A stretch of 64,000 nucleotides of DNA from NCBI RefSeq assembly GCF_003182095.1, contig NZ_QGTJ01000001.1, positions 458,380 through 522,379 of the forward strand, given 5' to 3'. The DNA is from Plasticicumulans acidivorans (GTDB lineage: Bacteria; Pseudomonadota; Gammaproteobacteria; Competibacterales; Competibacteraceae). The number at the start of each line of letters is the position of its first letter. Position 1 is the stretch's first letter. This document shows positions 7,773-17,557 of the stretch, piece by piece. The notes under the pieces are model-generated. The model saw only the letters and a program-made list of their open reading frames with translations. It made no database searches and had not been told where the DNA came from. Position numbers and translations under genes: made by a program.

Positions 7773-9233
7773 ATGCGCCCGCCTCATGCCGCACCGCGAT
7801 GCCGCCGCCCCCGCGGCAGCTCGCAGGCCCGCAACACGGGCTTCACGCGTGCTACCCACCTGCTCGCACTGCTGATTGCCACCACCACCGCGCTGCTGGT
7901 TTTCGCGCTGCCAGCGCTGCACGAACCACCGCCGGCGCAGAAGGAAATCGCACCTGCCTACGAAGCCATTTCCGGTGCCGCACCGCCGGCCACCGACGCA
8001 GCGGCAGCGGCCATCGACGCAGCCCTGAAATCCTCCGACCTCGACAACGGCGATGATCCGGCCGCCGCTATCGCGGCGATCGAAGCCGCCGCCCGCTGGC
8101 GCACCACCGAGGTGCGCCCGGCCGATACGCTGAGTGCGATCTTCGAGCGTCTGCAGATCGATCCGGGCACGCTGCAGGCGGTGCTCGACGCCGACCCGCA
8201 GCAGACCGACGCCCTGCAGCGCATCTTCCCCGGTCAGCGTCTGCGCCTGCGCCTCGATGCCGACGGCGCCCTGCAGGAACTGGTGTTCGAGGCGGACCCG
8301 AGCAGCGGCCTGCACTGGCAGCGAGCCGAGGATGACGACGGCTTCGAGGTCAGCCGCTATGAGCACCGCGTCGAGCCACGCATCGTCCACGCCTCCGGCG
8401 TCATCAGCGATTCGCTGTACCAGAGCGCGACCGCCGCCGGCCTGTCGGATGCACTGATCGTCGAACTGGCACGCATCTTCGGCTACGACATCGATTTCGC
8501 CCTCGACATCCGTCCCGGCGACACCTTCACCGTGCTCTACGAAGAGGAATACGTGCGCGGCGAAAAAATCGGCGACGGCGCGATCCTCGCCGCCGAATTC
8601 AGCAATCACGGCCGCACCTTCAGCGCGGTGCGCTACACCGGTCTCGACGGCCGGGCCGACTGGTATGACCGTGACGGCCGGCCGCTGCGCAAGGCCTTCC
8701 TGCGCTCGCCGGTGGATTTCCGCCGCATCAGCTCACACTTCCAGCGCGAGCGCTTTCACCCGGTGCTCGGCGTGCGCCGCCCGCATCGTGGTGTCGACTA
8801 TGCAGCGGCGACCGGCACGCCGATCTGGGCCTCCGGCGACGGCCGCGTCGAGTTCGCCGGCTGGCGCAGCGGCTATGGCAACGTCGTCATCCTGCGCCAC
8901 GGCCGCCACTACGAAACGCTTTACGGCCATATGTCGCGCATCGCCAAGCTGACGGCCGGCGCTCGCGTCAAGCAGGGGCAGATCATCGGTTACGTCGGCC
9001 AGACCGGCCTGGCGAGCGGGCCACACCTGCATTACGAGTTCCGCATCGATGGCCGCCACGTCGACCCGGTCAACGCCGAAATCCCGCGTGCCGAGCCGAT
9101 CCCGCCGGAGCTGCGCCGCGATTTCGCCCGCGAAACCGGACCGCTGCTGGCACGCCTGGATGTCGTCAACAGCCGCTTCCTCGCCGAAGTACGTTCGAGC
9201 AGTGTCGAGGAGCGCACCGCGGCGACGCCGTAA
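7773..9233 (+). CDS. M23-family cell-wall endopeptidase with LysM/OapA-like region (MepM-type)
   Basis: 486 residues; ATG at 7773 has a good ribosome site (GAGGAGA, 7764-7770). A membrane anchor/uncleaved signal lies at about 27-48. A LysM/OapA-like segment at about 108-155 (RPADTLSAIFERLQIDPGTL) is followed by the typical middle domain and a C-terminal LytM/M23 peptidase with HxxxD (His338, Asp342 in HRGVDYAA) and HxH (His418, His420 in GPHLHYEF), the zinc and catalytic residues. These enzymes cut peptide cross-links in peptidoglycan for growth. The frame closes 10 bases before the convergent unknown gene. It is separated by 131 bases from the export set, so its own promoter is likely; a functional link with the giant protein is not shown. 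Confidence 0.9.
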   Translation: MRPPHAAPRCRRPRGSSQARNTGFTRATHLLALLIATTTALLVFALPALHEPPPAQKEIAPAYEAISGAAPPATDAAAAAIDAALKSSDLDNGDDPAAAIAAIEAAARWRTTEVRPADTLSAIFERLQIDPGTLQAVLDADPQQTDALQRIFPGQRLRLRLDADGALQELVFEADPSSGLHWQRAEDDDGFEVSRYEHRVEPRIVHASGVISDSLYQSATAAGLSDALIVELARIFGYDIDFALDIRPGDTFTVLYEEEYVRGEKIGDGAILAAEFSNHGRTFSAVRYTGLDGRADWYDRDGRPLRKAFLRSPVDFRRISSHFQRERFHPVLGVRRPHRGVDYAAATGTPIWASGDGRVEFAGWRSGYGNVVILRHGRHYETLYGHMSRIAKLTAGARVKQGQIIGYVGQTGLASGPHLHYEFRIDGRHVDPVNAEIPRAEPIPPELRRDFARETGPLLARLDVVNSRFLAEVRSSSVEERTAATP

Positions 9234-9243
9234 GGCAGGCGGT

Positions 9244-9837
9244 TCAGCCCGGCAGCTCGTGGACGACGCAGGCTCGTTCGCCGAGCGTCGTCGCCAGCGG
9301 TTCGCAGTACTCGATGCAGCAGCTCGGATCGGCCTGCAGTTCCAGCCACGGCGGCAGCAACAGCAGCCAGCGCCCGGTCGGCGCCTCGCACAGTGCGCGC
9401 GCCGCGCGCAGCAATGCGCCCAGCCAGTCGCTGTCGCTGGTCTCGATGGTGGTCGGCCGCAGCCGCTCGAACGGTGCGGTGCCGCCGACCGGCTGCGGCG
9501 CGGTGATGATGCCGTCGAGCAGCTGGTAGAGCCAGATCAGCTGCTGGTTTTCGTCGTGGGGCACGAAGGCGAACACGTACTGCTCGATGCCATCGGCGGA
9601 GATGCCGCCGGCGATCTCGAAGTCAGCCTCGACCGGCCGCAGCGAAATGACACCGAGCTTGTTGGCCGCCAGCGTCAGCGACTCGGCCGACTGCAGCGAC
9701 AGGCCGAGCATGCCGTTGACCCACACCAGCATCTGCGCCGTCAGCGGATGGATGAACCCCGGACTCATGCGGTTGAGCATGTAGTCGGCGACTTCCAGCG
9801 GCCTGAAACCCTTGATCAGCAAAAAATGATGACTCAT
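9244..9837 (-). CDS. conserved-looking protein of unknown function
   Basis: 197 residues starting at MSHHFLLIKGFRP. This ATG at 9837 is preferred to an upstream start at 9945 because a GAGG ribosome site lies just before it. I do not recognise the family. The protein is soluble in appearance, without a signal peptide or membrane helix, with mixed hydrophobic/acidic composition and a Cys pair near the C-terminus (DPSCCIEYCEP). It ends convergently with the M23 gene (10 bases apart) and lies 122 bases beyond the end of the RND gene on the same strand, so it could be the last cistron of that operon or stand alone. Confidence 0.6.
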   Translation of the reverse strand: MSHHFLLIKGFRPLEVADYMLNRMSPGFIHPLTAQMLVWVNGMLGLSLQSAESLTLAANKLGVISLRPVEADFEIAGGISADGIEQYVFAFVPHDENQQLIWLYQLLDGIITAPQPVGGTAPFERLRPTTIETSDSDWLGALLRAARALCEAPTGRWLLLLPPWLELQADPSCCIEYCEPLATTLGERACVVHELPG

Positions 9838-9959
9838 CGCACAACCTCGAAACGTCCCCCCGATCAGACCGCCGTCGCGATATGGGCTGCACACGCGACG
9901 TACAGTTGACCGCAGCCCCGAAGCGGCTGCGGTCGCTATAAGCATGGTTCAGCCGCGGC

Positions 9960-12900
9960 TCACCTGCCGCGTTGCAGAGCGAAATAGCTGACCGGGATCA
10001 CCACCAGCGTCAGCAGCGTCGAGACGAACACGCCAAAGATCAGCGAGATCGCCAGACCGCCGAAGATCGGGTCATCGAGGATGAACAGCGCACCGAGCAT
10101 CGCCGCCAGCCCGGTGAGCGCGATCGGCCGCGCCCGTACCGCGGCGGCGGCGATCACCGCCTCGGCCAGCGGCCGTCCGGCGGCGGTCTCCAGCCGCACG
10201 AAATCGACCAGCAGGATCGAGTTGCGCACGATGATGCCGGCGAGCGCGATCATGCCGATCATCGAGGTGGCGGTGAACGGCTGGCCGAGCAGCGCATGCC
10301 CCGGCAGGATGCCGACCAGCGTCAGCGGGATCGGCGCCATGATCACCAGCGGCAACGTGTAGGAGCCGAACTGGGCCACGATCAGCAGCCAGATCAGCAG
10401 CAAGCCGACGGCGTAGGCCAGGCCCATGTCGCGGAAGGTCTCCCAGGTGATCTGCCACTCGCCGTCCCACTTCAGGCTCCAGTCGACCGCCAAATCGGGC
10501 TGGGCGAAGCCGTGCTGCACCAGCGTGCGCCCGGCCAGCGGCGGCTGCAGGCGCGCGGCGATGGCCGCCATGCCGTAGAGCGGGCTGTCGAGGTGCCCGG
10601 CCATGTCGCCGAGCACGTAGATCACCGGCAGACCGTCCTTGCGGTAGCGCGGCTGCTCCTGCAGGCCGTGCTCGATGCTCACCAGCTCACCGAGCGGCAC
10701 CAGCGTGCCGTCGCGCGCGCGCAGGCGCAGATCGAGCAGTGCCGTGCTGTCGGCCTTGGCGGCGGGCGGCAGCTCCAGGCGGATCGGCAGCGGCGAGCGC
10801 AGCGCCTCGCCGTGCAGATAGCCGGCATCCTCGCCGCTGAGCAGCGTCGCCACCGCCTGCGCCACCTGCGCCTGGCTGACGCCGAGCTGCGCAGCGCGGT
10901 TGCGGTCGACATGCAGGATCAACCGCTGCGAGGGCCGGTCGAGGGTGACGTCGACATCGACGATGTCCGCCGTGCTGGCGAACAGGTCGCGCAGCGCCCA
11001 GGCGATCGCCTCCTGGCCGGCGCGGTCGAGGCCGTAGATCTCGGCGACGATCGGCGCCTGCACCGGCGGCCCCGGTGGCACCTCGACCAGCTTGAGCACC
11101 GCGCCGCTGGCCTGCGCGATCGCCGCCAGCCGCGGCCGCAGCGCGCGGGCGATGTCGTGGCTCTTGCGCTCGCGCTGGTGGCGATCGAGCAGATTGACCT
11201 GGACCTCACCGAGCGTCGGTCCGCTGCGCAGGTAGTACTGGCGCACCAGACCGTTGAAACCGATCGGTGCGCTGGTGCCGGCGTAGATCTGGTAGTCGGT
11301 GACTTCCGGCGTGCGCGCCACCTCGCGGCCGAGTGCCTCAAGCACCGCCAGCGTGCGCTCCAGCGGCGTGCCGGCCGGCATGTCGACGACCAGCTCGAAC
11401 TCCGACTTGTTGTCGAAGGGCAGCATCTTCAGCACCACGCGCTCGAAATAGACCAGGCTGGCGGCAGCACCGATCGCCAGCAGCACGCCGGCGAGCAGCC
11501 ACCAGCGCCGGCGGCGGCCGCGCGCGGCATCGGTGAACGGGCCGATCAGCCGCGCGAACAGCGCGTGCAGGCGCTCGTCACCATGACTTTCGGCATGCGT
11601 GCTGCGCAGCAGGTGGCGTGACAGCCACGGCGTCAGGATGAAGGCCACGGCCAGCGAGATCAGCATGCCGAGGCTGGCGTTGATCGGGATCGGCGCCATG
11701 TACGGCCCCATCAGGCCGGTGACGAAAGCCATCGGCAGCAGCGCGGCGATCACCGTCAGCGTGGCAAGGATGGTCGGCCCGCCGACCTCGTCGACCGCCG
11801 CCGGGATCGCCCCGCCGTGCGCCAGGTGACGGTGCACGTTTTCGACGACGACGATGGCGTCGTCGACGAGGATGCCGATCGAAAAAATCAGTGCGAACAG
11901 CGACACCCGGTTCAGCGTGAAGCCCCAGGCCCAGGAGGCGAACAGCGTGATCGCCAGCGTCACGATCACCGCACTGCCGACCACCGTCGCCGCGCGCGCG
12001 CCGAGCGCGATCCACACCAGCGCGATCACCAGCGAGGTGGCAAAGATCAGCTTGTGGATCAGCGTCTGCGCCTTGTCATCGGCGGTGGTGCCGTAATCGC
12101 GGCTGACCGTCAGCTCGACCCCCTCGGGGATCAGCACGCCGCGCAGCGCGGCGACGCGATCGAGCAGTGCCGCGGCGATGCTCACGGCGTTGCTGCCGGG
12201 CTTTTTGGTGATCGCCAGCGTCACCGCCGGATGCGTCGGCTGGCCGGCCGCACCGCTGGCCTGCCCCTGACCGAAGCGCACGTAATCGGCCGGCTCGGCC
12301 TGTGTGCGCTCGATGTCGGCAACGTCGCTCAGATACACCGGTGCGCCGGCGTGCAGACCGACCACCAGCCCGCCGAGCTCCTCGGCGCGACCGAGAAAAC
12401 TGCCGGCCTGCACAGCGACGACACCGCCGTCACCGACCAGGCGGCCGGCGTCGGTCGAGGCATTGGCGCTGGCCAGGGCGTTGCGCAGGTCATCGAGCGC
12501 CAGGCCGTAACCGGCCAGCCGCGCCGGATCGAGGCGCACGGCGACGACCTCCTGCGGCGCGCCGACGGTGTAGAGATCGCGGGTGCCGGGCACGCGCTTG
12601 AGCTCGGCTTCGAGGGTGTGCGCCACCTGCGCCAGTTCGGCGGCGCCGTAGCGCGCCTCGCGGCTCCACAGCGTCAGCGTCAGGATCGGCACGTCGTCGA
12701 TGCCTTTGGGCTTGATGATCGGCGTGCCGGTGCCGAGCGTGGCCGGCAGCCAGTCACTGTGCGAATAGACCTGATCGTAGAGGCGCACCAGCGCCGCGGT
12801 GCGCGCTTCGCCGACGCGAAACTCGACGCTGACGATGGCCTGCCCCGGCCGCGACTGCGAATAGACGTGCTTGATGCCGGCGATCGCGCCGAGCACCTGC

Positions 12901-13154
12901 TCGGCCGGCCCGGCGACCAGGCGTTCGACCTCCTCGGCGGTGGCGCCGGGGAACGGGATGAACACATCGGCGAAGGTGACGTCGATCTGCGGTTCTTCCT
13001 CACGCGGCGTCACCAGCACCGCGAACACGCCGAGCAGCAGGCCGAGCAGCGCCAGCAGCGGCGTGATCTGCGCATCGAGGAAGGTCGCCGCCAGCCGCCC
13101 GGCAAGGCCGAGCGGACGGGTGGCGTCACGCGCCTGCGGCGTCTGCGGACTCAT
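9960..13154 (-). CDS. RND-family efflux transporter inner-membrane pump (HAE1/AcrB-like)
   Basis: 1064 residues, the usual RND length. Features seen: the first membrane helix at about 30-48 (ITPLLALLGLLLGVFAVLVT), a periplasmic porter domain starting PREEEPQIDVTFADVFIPFP, a central block of helices including the TM4 segment with IDDAIVVVENVHRHLAHGG, a second periplasmic domain, and a final helix block with VGILPGHALLGQPFTATSMI and the AGIIVRNSILLVDF stretch. Such pumps use the proton gradient to export drugs, organic compounds or lipids through an adaptor and a TolC partner. Its start codon overlaps the stop of the upstream adaptor gene (positions 13151-13154). No dedicated outer-membrane gene follows, so the pump probably borrows one. 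Substrate unknown. Confidence 0.92.
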   Translation of the reverse strand: MSPQTPQARDATRPLGLAGRLAATFLDAQITPLLALLGLLLGVFAVLVTPREEEPQIDVTFADVFIPFPGATAEEVERLVAGPAEQVLGAIAGIKHVYSQSRPGQAIVSVEFRVGEARTAALVRLYDQVYSHSDWLPATLGTGTPIIKPKGIDDVPILTLTLWSREARYGAAELAQVAHTLEAELKRVPGTRDLYTVGAPQEVVAVRLDPARLAGYGLALDDLRNALASANASTDAGRLVGDGGVVAVQAGSFLGRAEELGGLVVGLHAGAPVYLSDVADIERTQAEPADYVRFGQGQASGAAGQPTHPAVTLAITKKPGSNAVSIAAALLDRVAALRGVLIPEGVELTVSRDYGTTADDKAQTLIHKLIFATSLVIALVWIALGARAATVVGSAVIVTLAITLFASWAWGFTLNRVSLFALIFSIGILVDDAIVVVENVHRHLAHGGAIPAAVDEVGGPTILATLTVIAALLPMAFVTGLMGPYMAPIPINASLGMLISLAVAFILTPWLSRHLLRSTHAESHGDERLHALFARLIGPFTDAARGRRRRWWLLAGVLLAIGAAASLVYFERVVLKMLPFDNKSEFELVVDMPAGTPLERTLAVLEALGREVARTPEVTDYQIYAGTSAPIGFNGLVRQYYLRSGPTLGEVQVNLLDRHQRERKSHDIARALRPRLAAIAQASGAVLKLVEVPPGPPVQAPIVAEIYGLDRAGQEAIAWALRDLFASTADIVDVDVTLDRPSQRLILHVDRNRAAQLGVSQAQVAQAVATLLSGEDAGYLHGEALRSPLPIRLELPPAAKADSTALLDLRLRARDGTLVPLGELVSIEHGLQEQPRYRKDGLPVIYVLGDMAGHLDSPLYGMAAIAARLQPPLAGRTLVQHGFAQPDLAVDWSLKWDGEWQITWETFRDMGLAYAVGLLLIWLLIVAQFGSYTLPLVIMAPIPLTLVGILPGHALLGQPFTATSMIGMIALAGIIVRNSILLVDFVRLETAAGRPLAEAVIAAAAVRARPIALTGLAAMLGALFILDDPIFGGLAISLIFGVFVSTLLTLVVIPVSYFALQRGR

Positions 13155-14182
13155 TGCGCCTGCCCCCCGCTGATGCGCTGCTGCGCCGCCGCCACCGGAT
13201 CGAGCGCGACGCGCTCGCCGGCTTCGAGCCCGGCGAGGATTTCGACGACGTCGTCATGACGCAGGCCAGCGCGCACCTGGCGCAGCTGCGGCGTGCCGTC
13301 GGCGGCGAGCACGTAGACCGCACTCAGCTCACCGCGCTGCGCCAGCGCTGTCGCCGGCACCACCAGACGCTGCAGCTGGCCGACGCGAAACGCGGTCTTT
13401 ACCAGCATGCCGGGATAGAGGCCGTCGATGTCGGCGGCCAGCTCGATGCGCACGCGAAACGCATGCGTGCTGGCGTCGGCGTAGGGAAAGATCGTCAGCG
13501 CGGTCGCCGGCAGCGTCTGTCCGTCACGGCCGAGCACGCGGGCGCTGGCCTCGCGGCGCACGGCGGCGATCAGCCGCTGCGGCACCTCGGCGACGGCGCG
13601 CAGCTGGCGCGGATCGAAGCCGGTCAGCAGCGGCGTGCCCGGCTGCACCGCCTCGCCGAGCTGGACGTGACGCTGCAGCACGACGCCGCCATACGGCGCG
13701 TTGATCGTGGTGTAGCCGAGCTGCTCGCGGGCCTGTGCCAGACCGGCCTGAGCAGCGACCAGGCGCGCTTTGGCGGCGTCATAGCCGGCCTGCGCGGCGT
13801 CGAGCTCGGCCTTGGCGACGGCGTGGCTGGCATAGGTACGCTGCATGCGGTCGAGCTCGCGGCCGGCCTCGTCGAAGCGCGCCTGCGCCTCAGCGACGCT
13901 GGCCTGCGCCGCACCCAGCCCGGCCTGCTGCTCGGTGGCACGCAGGCGCAGGATCGGCGCACCGGCCGCGACGGTATCGCCGACATCGACCAGGATCGCC
14001 TCGACCCGACCGCTGGTCTCTGCCGACACCGTGCTCTGGTGTACCGCCTCGATGACGCTTTCCAGCACCGCCTCAGCCGGCAGCTGGCGCTGTTCGGCCG
14101 TGGCCGCGGCGAGTGCCGGCCCGGCAGCGGCGGCGCGCGTCAGCCCCAGCAGCAACAGCGAAATCGACAGCATCATCCTCAT
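13151..14182 (-). CDS. RND efflux periplasmic adaptor (membrane fusion protein)
   Basis: 343 residues starting MRMMLSISLLLLGLTRAAAA. The ATG at 14182 is chosen because GGAGG lies about 7 bases upstream and a signal peptide follows directly; a longer frame starts at 14251 but would run through the operator. The protein shows adaptor architecture: lipoyl halves (SGRVEAILVDVGDTVAAGAP and NAPYGGVVLQRHVQLGEAVQ), a coiled-coil hairpin (about 95-150), then beta-barrel and membrane-proximal domains. It links the RND pump encoded next to an outer-membrane channel. The adaptor and pump overlap by 4 bases and are surely co-translated. A palindrome 38 bases upstream of the start (14220-14241) is a probable operator. 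Confidence 0.9.
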   Translation of the reverse strand: MRMMLSISLLLLGLTRAAAAGPALAAATAEQRQLPAEAVLESVIEAVHQSTVSAETSGRVEAILVDVGDTVAAGAPILRLRATEQQAGLGAAQASVAEAQARFDEAGRELDRMQRTYASHAVAKAELDAAQAGYDAAKARLVAAQAGLAQAREQLGYTTINAPYGGVVLQRHVQLGEAVQPGTPLLTGFDPRQLRAVAEVPQRLIAAVRREASARVLGRDGQTLPATALTIFPYADASTHAFRVRIELAADIDGLYPGMLVKTAFRVGQLQRLVVPATALAQRGELSAVYVLAADGTPQLRQVRAGLRHDDVVEILAGLEAGERVALDPVAAAQQRISGGQAQ

Positions 14183-14219
14183 CACAGATCCTCCGCAGCG
14201 CCGCATCGAACGCCGACAC

Positions 14220-14241
14220 TTCGTATCTTCGAAAGTATGAA
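14220..14241. promoter_or_regulatory. palindromic candidate operator of the RND operon
   Basis: An interrupted palindrome centred on TTCGAA (14228-14233). Symmetric matches are TTC at 14220-14222 with GAA at 14239-14241, and TA at 14224-14225 with TA at 14236-14237. It lies 38 bases before the adaptor start, where a repressor would block the promoter. Together with the AT-rich flank at 14241-14249 it aligns with the palindrome before the OsmC gene (ATATATTC, five bases, TTCGAA). The layout resembles ArsR/SmtB-type operators (inference). Confidence 0.5.
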
Positions 14242-14361
14242 TATATATCAATGCCCCGGCGATGGGCAGAGGCCGTCCACGCCGGCGCGCCCTTGCGCGC
14301 TGGCCCCCCGCCCTGCGCTTGCCGATAATCCAACGTTTCGTCCGCCGCCGCAGCCCACCTC

Positions 14362-17300
14362 GTGCCCGTCAACCCGCCCGTTTTCGCCTGCCTGCTGCTC
14401 GCCGTCGCCTATGCCGTCGCCGGCGGACTCGGCATCCTGCTGGCCGACTCCGGCAGCACCGAGATCGAAATCTGGCCGGCCGCCGGTCTGGCCCTCGGCG
14501 TGCTGCTCACGCACGGGCGACGGCTGTGGCCGGGCATCTGGCTCGGCAGCCTCATCGTCAACCTGACGATCCATTTCTGGGTCTTGCCGAATCCGGGGCC
14601 GGCGCTGCCGGGGATCATCTTCACCAGCCTGATCGCCATCGGCCCGGCACTGCAGGCGCTGCTGGCGGCGCACTGGCTGCAGCCGCTGCTCGCCAGTCGC
14701 CCGCAGCTCGGTCACACCGGCGACGCCGCCCGCGCGATGCTGATCGGCGGCCCGCTGTGCTGCCTGATCGCCGCCAGCTGGGGCACGCTGCTGCTGGTCA
14801 CGCTCGGGCCGGTATCGCTGCAGCACGCCGGCCGAGTATTGCTGCGCTGGTGGACCGGCGATCTGCTCGGCGTGCTGATCATCACGCCGATCACCCTGGC
14901 CTGGCTCGGTGACAGTGGCTGGCAGCGCCGGCGCCTGCAGATCACGCTGCCACTGCTCGGCTGCCTGGTGCTGAGCGGCATCGCGCTGAATCAGGCCCGG
15001 CGCTGGGAGGACCAGCGCTTCGAACAGACCTTTCTGCGCCACGCAACGACGGCGGCCGTCGCCGTGCGGCAGGCGCTGAGCAATCGCCTGGATGTCCTGC
15101 AGGTGCTGCGCGACCTCGATCAGGCGGTGCCGCTGCACCAGCGCGAGCCGTTCAGCCGCGCCGCCCGCGGTCTCATCGCCCGCCATTCGGGAATCGCAGC
15201 GTTGCTGTGGCTGCCGCAGATCGATGCCGACACGCTGGCGCAGCCAGACACCGCGGCGAGCCGCCTGCCGATCCTCTACATCGAGCCACAGGCCGGCCAC
15301 GAAGCCCTCACCGCCATCGACCTCGCCGCGCAACCGGCGCTGCGCACGGCCCTGGAGCGCGCCGTCGGCGGCGCGCTGGCGATCAGCCCGCCTCCGGCGC
15401 CGATCCGCTCACCGGCGACGGTGACGGTCTGGCTGGCAGTCAGCGATATCGACCGCCAGCACGGCATGCTGGCCGCGGTATTGCGCCTCGACCAGATCAT
15501 CGACACCACCCTGGACCAGCCGATGCGCCGCGGCCTGGTGCTGCAGCTGCGCGACATCAGCGCCGGGACTCCGGCACAGCCGCTGGCCGGTGAGGCGATC
15601 ATGGCGAACGCCAGCGTATGGCGGATGTCGTTTGCCTTCGGCGACCGCATCTGGGAACTCGCCGTCGCACCCAACGCGCAGATGGCGGAGCTGCGCCTGC
15701 ACCAGACCGGCACCCTGCTGGTGCTGCTGGCCTGCGCCTTCGTCAGCGGTGTGTTCGCGGTGTTCGTGCTGGTCGCCTCCGGCCGCACGACGCTGGTCGA
15801 GGCGATGGTAACGGCACGCACCGCCTGGCTCGCGCGCGAGATCGACGAGCGCAAGCGCGCCGAAAGCCGCCTGCGCCAGGCGGCGATCGTCTACGAGAAC
15901 ACCCGCGAGGGCATCCTCGTGCTCAACCAGCAGGGCCGCATCGAGGCGGTCAACCCGGCGTTCACGCAGATCAGCGGCTATGGCAGCGAGCTGCTCGACC
16001 AGCGCCCGCATCAGCTGCTGGCCTGCGGCGTGCGGCGCACGCTGTTTCATGAGATCCGCACGCAGCTGCGCGCCGACGGCCACTGGCAGGGTGAAACCTG
16101 GAACCGCCACGCCGACGGTTCGCTGTACCCGGCATGGCTGACCTTCAGTGCGGTGCGGACCGAGGACGGCCGCTTCAGCCATTACGTCGCGGTGTTCTCC
16201 GACATCAGCTCGATCAAGCAATCGCAGGCCGAACTCGAACGTCTGGCGCATCACGATCCGCTGACCGGACTGCCCAACCGCCTGCTGCTGATCGCCCGCA
16301 TCGAGCACGCGATCGCCCGCGCCAAACGCGAACACAAGCGGCTGGCGCTGCTGTTCCTCGATCTCGACCGCTTCAAGAACGTCAACGACAGCCTCGGCCA
16401 CAACCTCGGCGACCGCCTGCTGGTCGCTGCCGCCGAACGCCTCAGCGCCAGCCGCCGCGACGCCGACACGCTGGCGCGCCTCGGCGGTGACGAGTTCGTC
16501 ATGCTGGCCGAAAACCTCGCCGTCGCCGAACACGCTTCCAGCCTCGCCGAGCGCCTGGTCAGCGCCTGCGCCCGGCCGTTTCGCCTCGGCGAGCACGAGC
16601 TCTATCTCGGTACGAGCATCGGCATCGCGGTGTTCCCGGAAGACGGCGAGGATGCCGAAACCCTGCTGCGCAATGCCGACGCCGCGATGTACGCCGCCAA
16701 GGCGCAGGGGCGCGGCACCTTTCACTTCTACACGCGTGAACAGACCGACAGCGCGCAGCAGCGCGTGCGCATCGAGGCGGAGCTGCGTCGGGCGCTGAGC
16801 GGCGGCGAGCTGCGCCTGCACTACCAGCCGATCGTGCGCCTCGCCGACGGCGCCGTCGAAAGCTACGAGGCGCTGGTGCGCTGGCAGCACCCGAGCCGCG
16901 GCCTGCTGCTGCCCGCCGAGTTCCTGGCGATCGCCGAGGAAAGCGGGCTGATCCTCGAACTCGGCCACTGGGTGCTCGACACCGCCTGCCGCCAGGCCCG
17001 CGCCTGGCTCGATGCCGGCACGCCGCGCCGGGTCGCCGTCAACATCACCGTGCCGCAGGTGCTGCGGCAGGACCTGCCGGGGCTGGTCAGCGCCGCACTG
17101 GCGCACTACCAGCTCCCCGGCCATCTGCTCGAACTCGAACTGACCGAGTCACTGCTGCTGCAGGACCCCGAGCGCGGCGCCCAGGCGCTCAAGGCGCTCA
17201 AGGCACTCGGCATCAGCCTCGCCGTCGACGACTTCGGCACCGGCTACTCCAGCCTCGGCTACCTCAAGCGCCTGCCGATCGACCGGCTGAAAATCGATCG

Positions 17301-17508
17301 ACTGTTCGTGCGCGATCTGCCCGGCGACAGTGACGACTGTGCGATCGTCTGCGCGATCATCGATCTCGCCCACCACCTGCACCTCGGCGTGCTCGCCGAA
17401 GGCGTGGAAACTGCCGAACAGGCGCAATTTCTGATCGAACACGGCTGCGAACTGGCGCAAGGCTGGCTGTACGGCCGCGCCCGCAGCGCGAGCGCGGCAG
17501 GCGACTGA
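14362..17508 (+). CDS. MASE1-CHASE-PAS-GGDEF-EAL membrane c-di-GMP enzyme (copy 1)
   Basis: 1048 residues from a GTG at 14362 with no strong ribosome site. Order: a MASE1 membrane sensor of about 8 helices (1-210; AAGLALGVLLTHGRRLWPGI), a CHASE extracellular sensor (about 215-450), a further helix, a PAS domain (about 500-630; GILVLNQQGRIEAVNPAFTQ), a GGDEF domain with intact LGGDEF (Gly708-Phe712) and an upstream RxxD inhibitory site (RDAD), and an EAL domain with intact EAL (836-838), DDFGTGYSS and VAEGVET. Both synthesis and breakdown of c-di-GMP are therefore chemically possible; which dominates cannot be told from sequence. It precedes a full-length paralogue by 49 bases in the same direction. 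Confidence 0.92.
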   Translation: MPVNPPVFACLLLAVAYAVAGGLGILLADSGSTEIEIWPAAGLALGVLLTHGRRLWPGIWLGSLIVNLTIHFWVLPNPGPALPGIIFTSLIAIGPALQALLAAHWLQPLLASRPQLGHTGDAARAMLIGGPLCCLIAASWGTLLLVTLGPVSLQHAGRVLLRWWTGDLLGVLIITPITLAWLGDSGWQRRRLQITLPLLGCLVLSGIALNQARRWEDQRFEQTFLRHATTAAVAVRQALSNRLDVLQVLRDLDQAVPLHQREPFSRAARGLIARHSGIAALLWLPQIDADTLAQPDTAASRLPILYIEPQAGHEALTAIDLAAQPALRTALERAVGGALAISPPPAPIRSPATVTVWLAVSDIDRQHGMLAAVLRLDQIIDTTLDQPMRRGLVLQLRDISAGTPAQPLAGEAIMANASVWRMSFAFGDRIWELAVAPNAQMAELRLHQTGTLLVLLACAFVSGVFAVFVLVASGRTTLVEAMVTARTAWLAREIDERKRAESRLRQAAIVYENTREGILVLNQQGRIEAVNPAFTQISGYGSELLDQRPHQLLACGVRRTLFHEIRTQLRADGHWQGETWNRHADGSLYPAWLTFSAVRTEDGRFSHYVAVFSDISSIKQSQAELERLAHHDPLTGLPNRLLLIARIEHAIARAKREHKRLALLFLDLDRFKNVNDSLGHNLGDRLLVAAAERLSASRRDADTLARLGGDEFVMLAENLAVAEHASSLAERLVSACARPFRLGEHELYLGTSIGIAVFPEDGEDAETLLRNADAAMYAAKAQGRGTFHFYTREQTDSAQQRVRIEAELRRALSGGELRLHYQPIVRLADGAVESYEALVRWQHPSRGLLLPAEFLAIAEESGLILELGHWVLDTACRQARAWLDAGTPRRVAVNITVPQVLRQDLPGLVSAALAHYQLPGHLLELELTESLLLQDPERGAQALKALKALGISLAVDDFGTGYSSLGYLKRLPIDRLKIDRLFVRDLPGDSDDCAIVCAIIDLAHHLHLGVLAEGVETAEQAQFLIEHGCELAQGWLYGRARSASAAGD

Positions 17509-17557
17509 GGCGCTCGATTCCGCTAGCTTTGTCAGGTACCCGTCAGACCGGCCCATC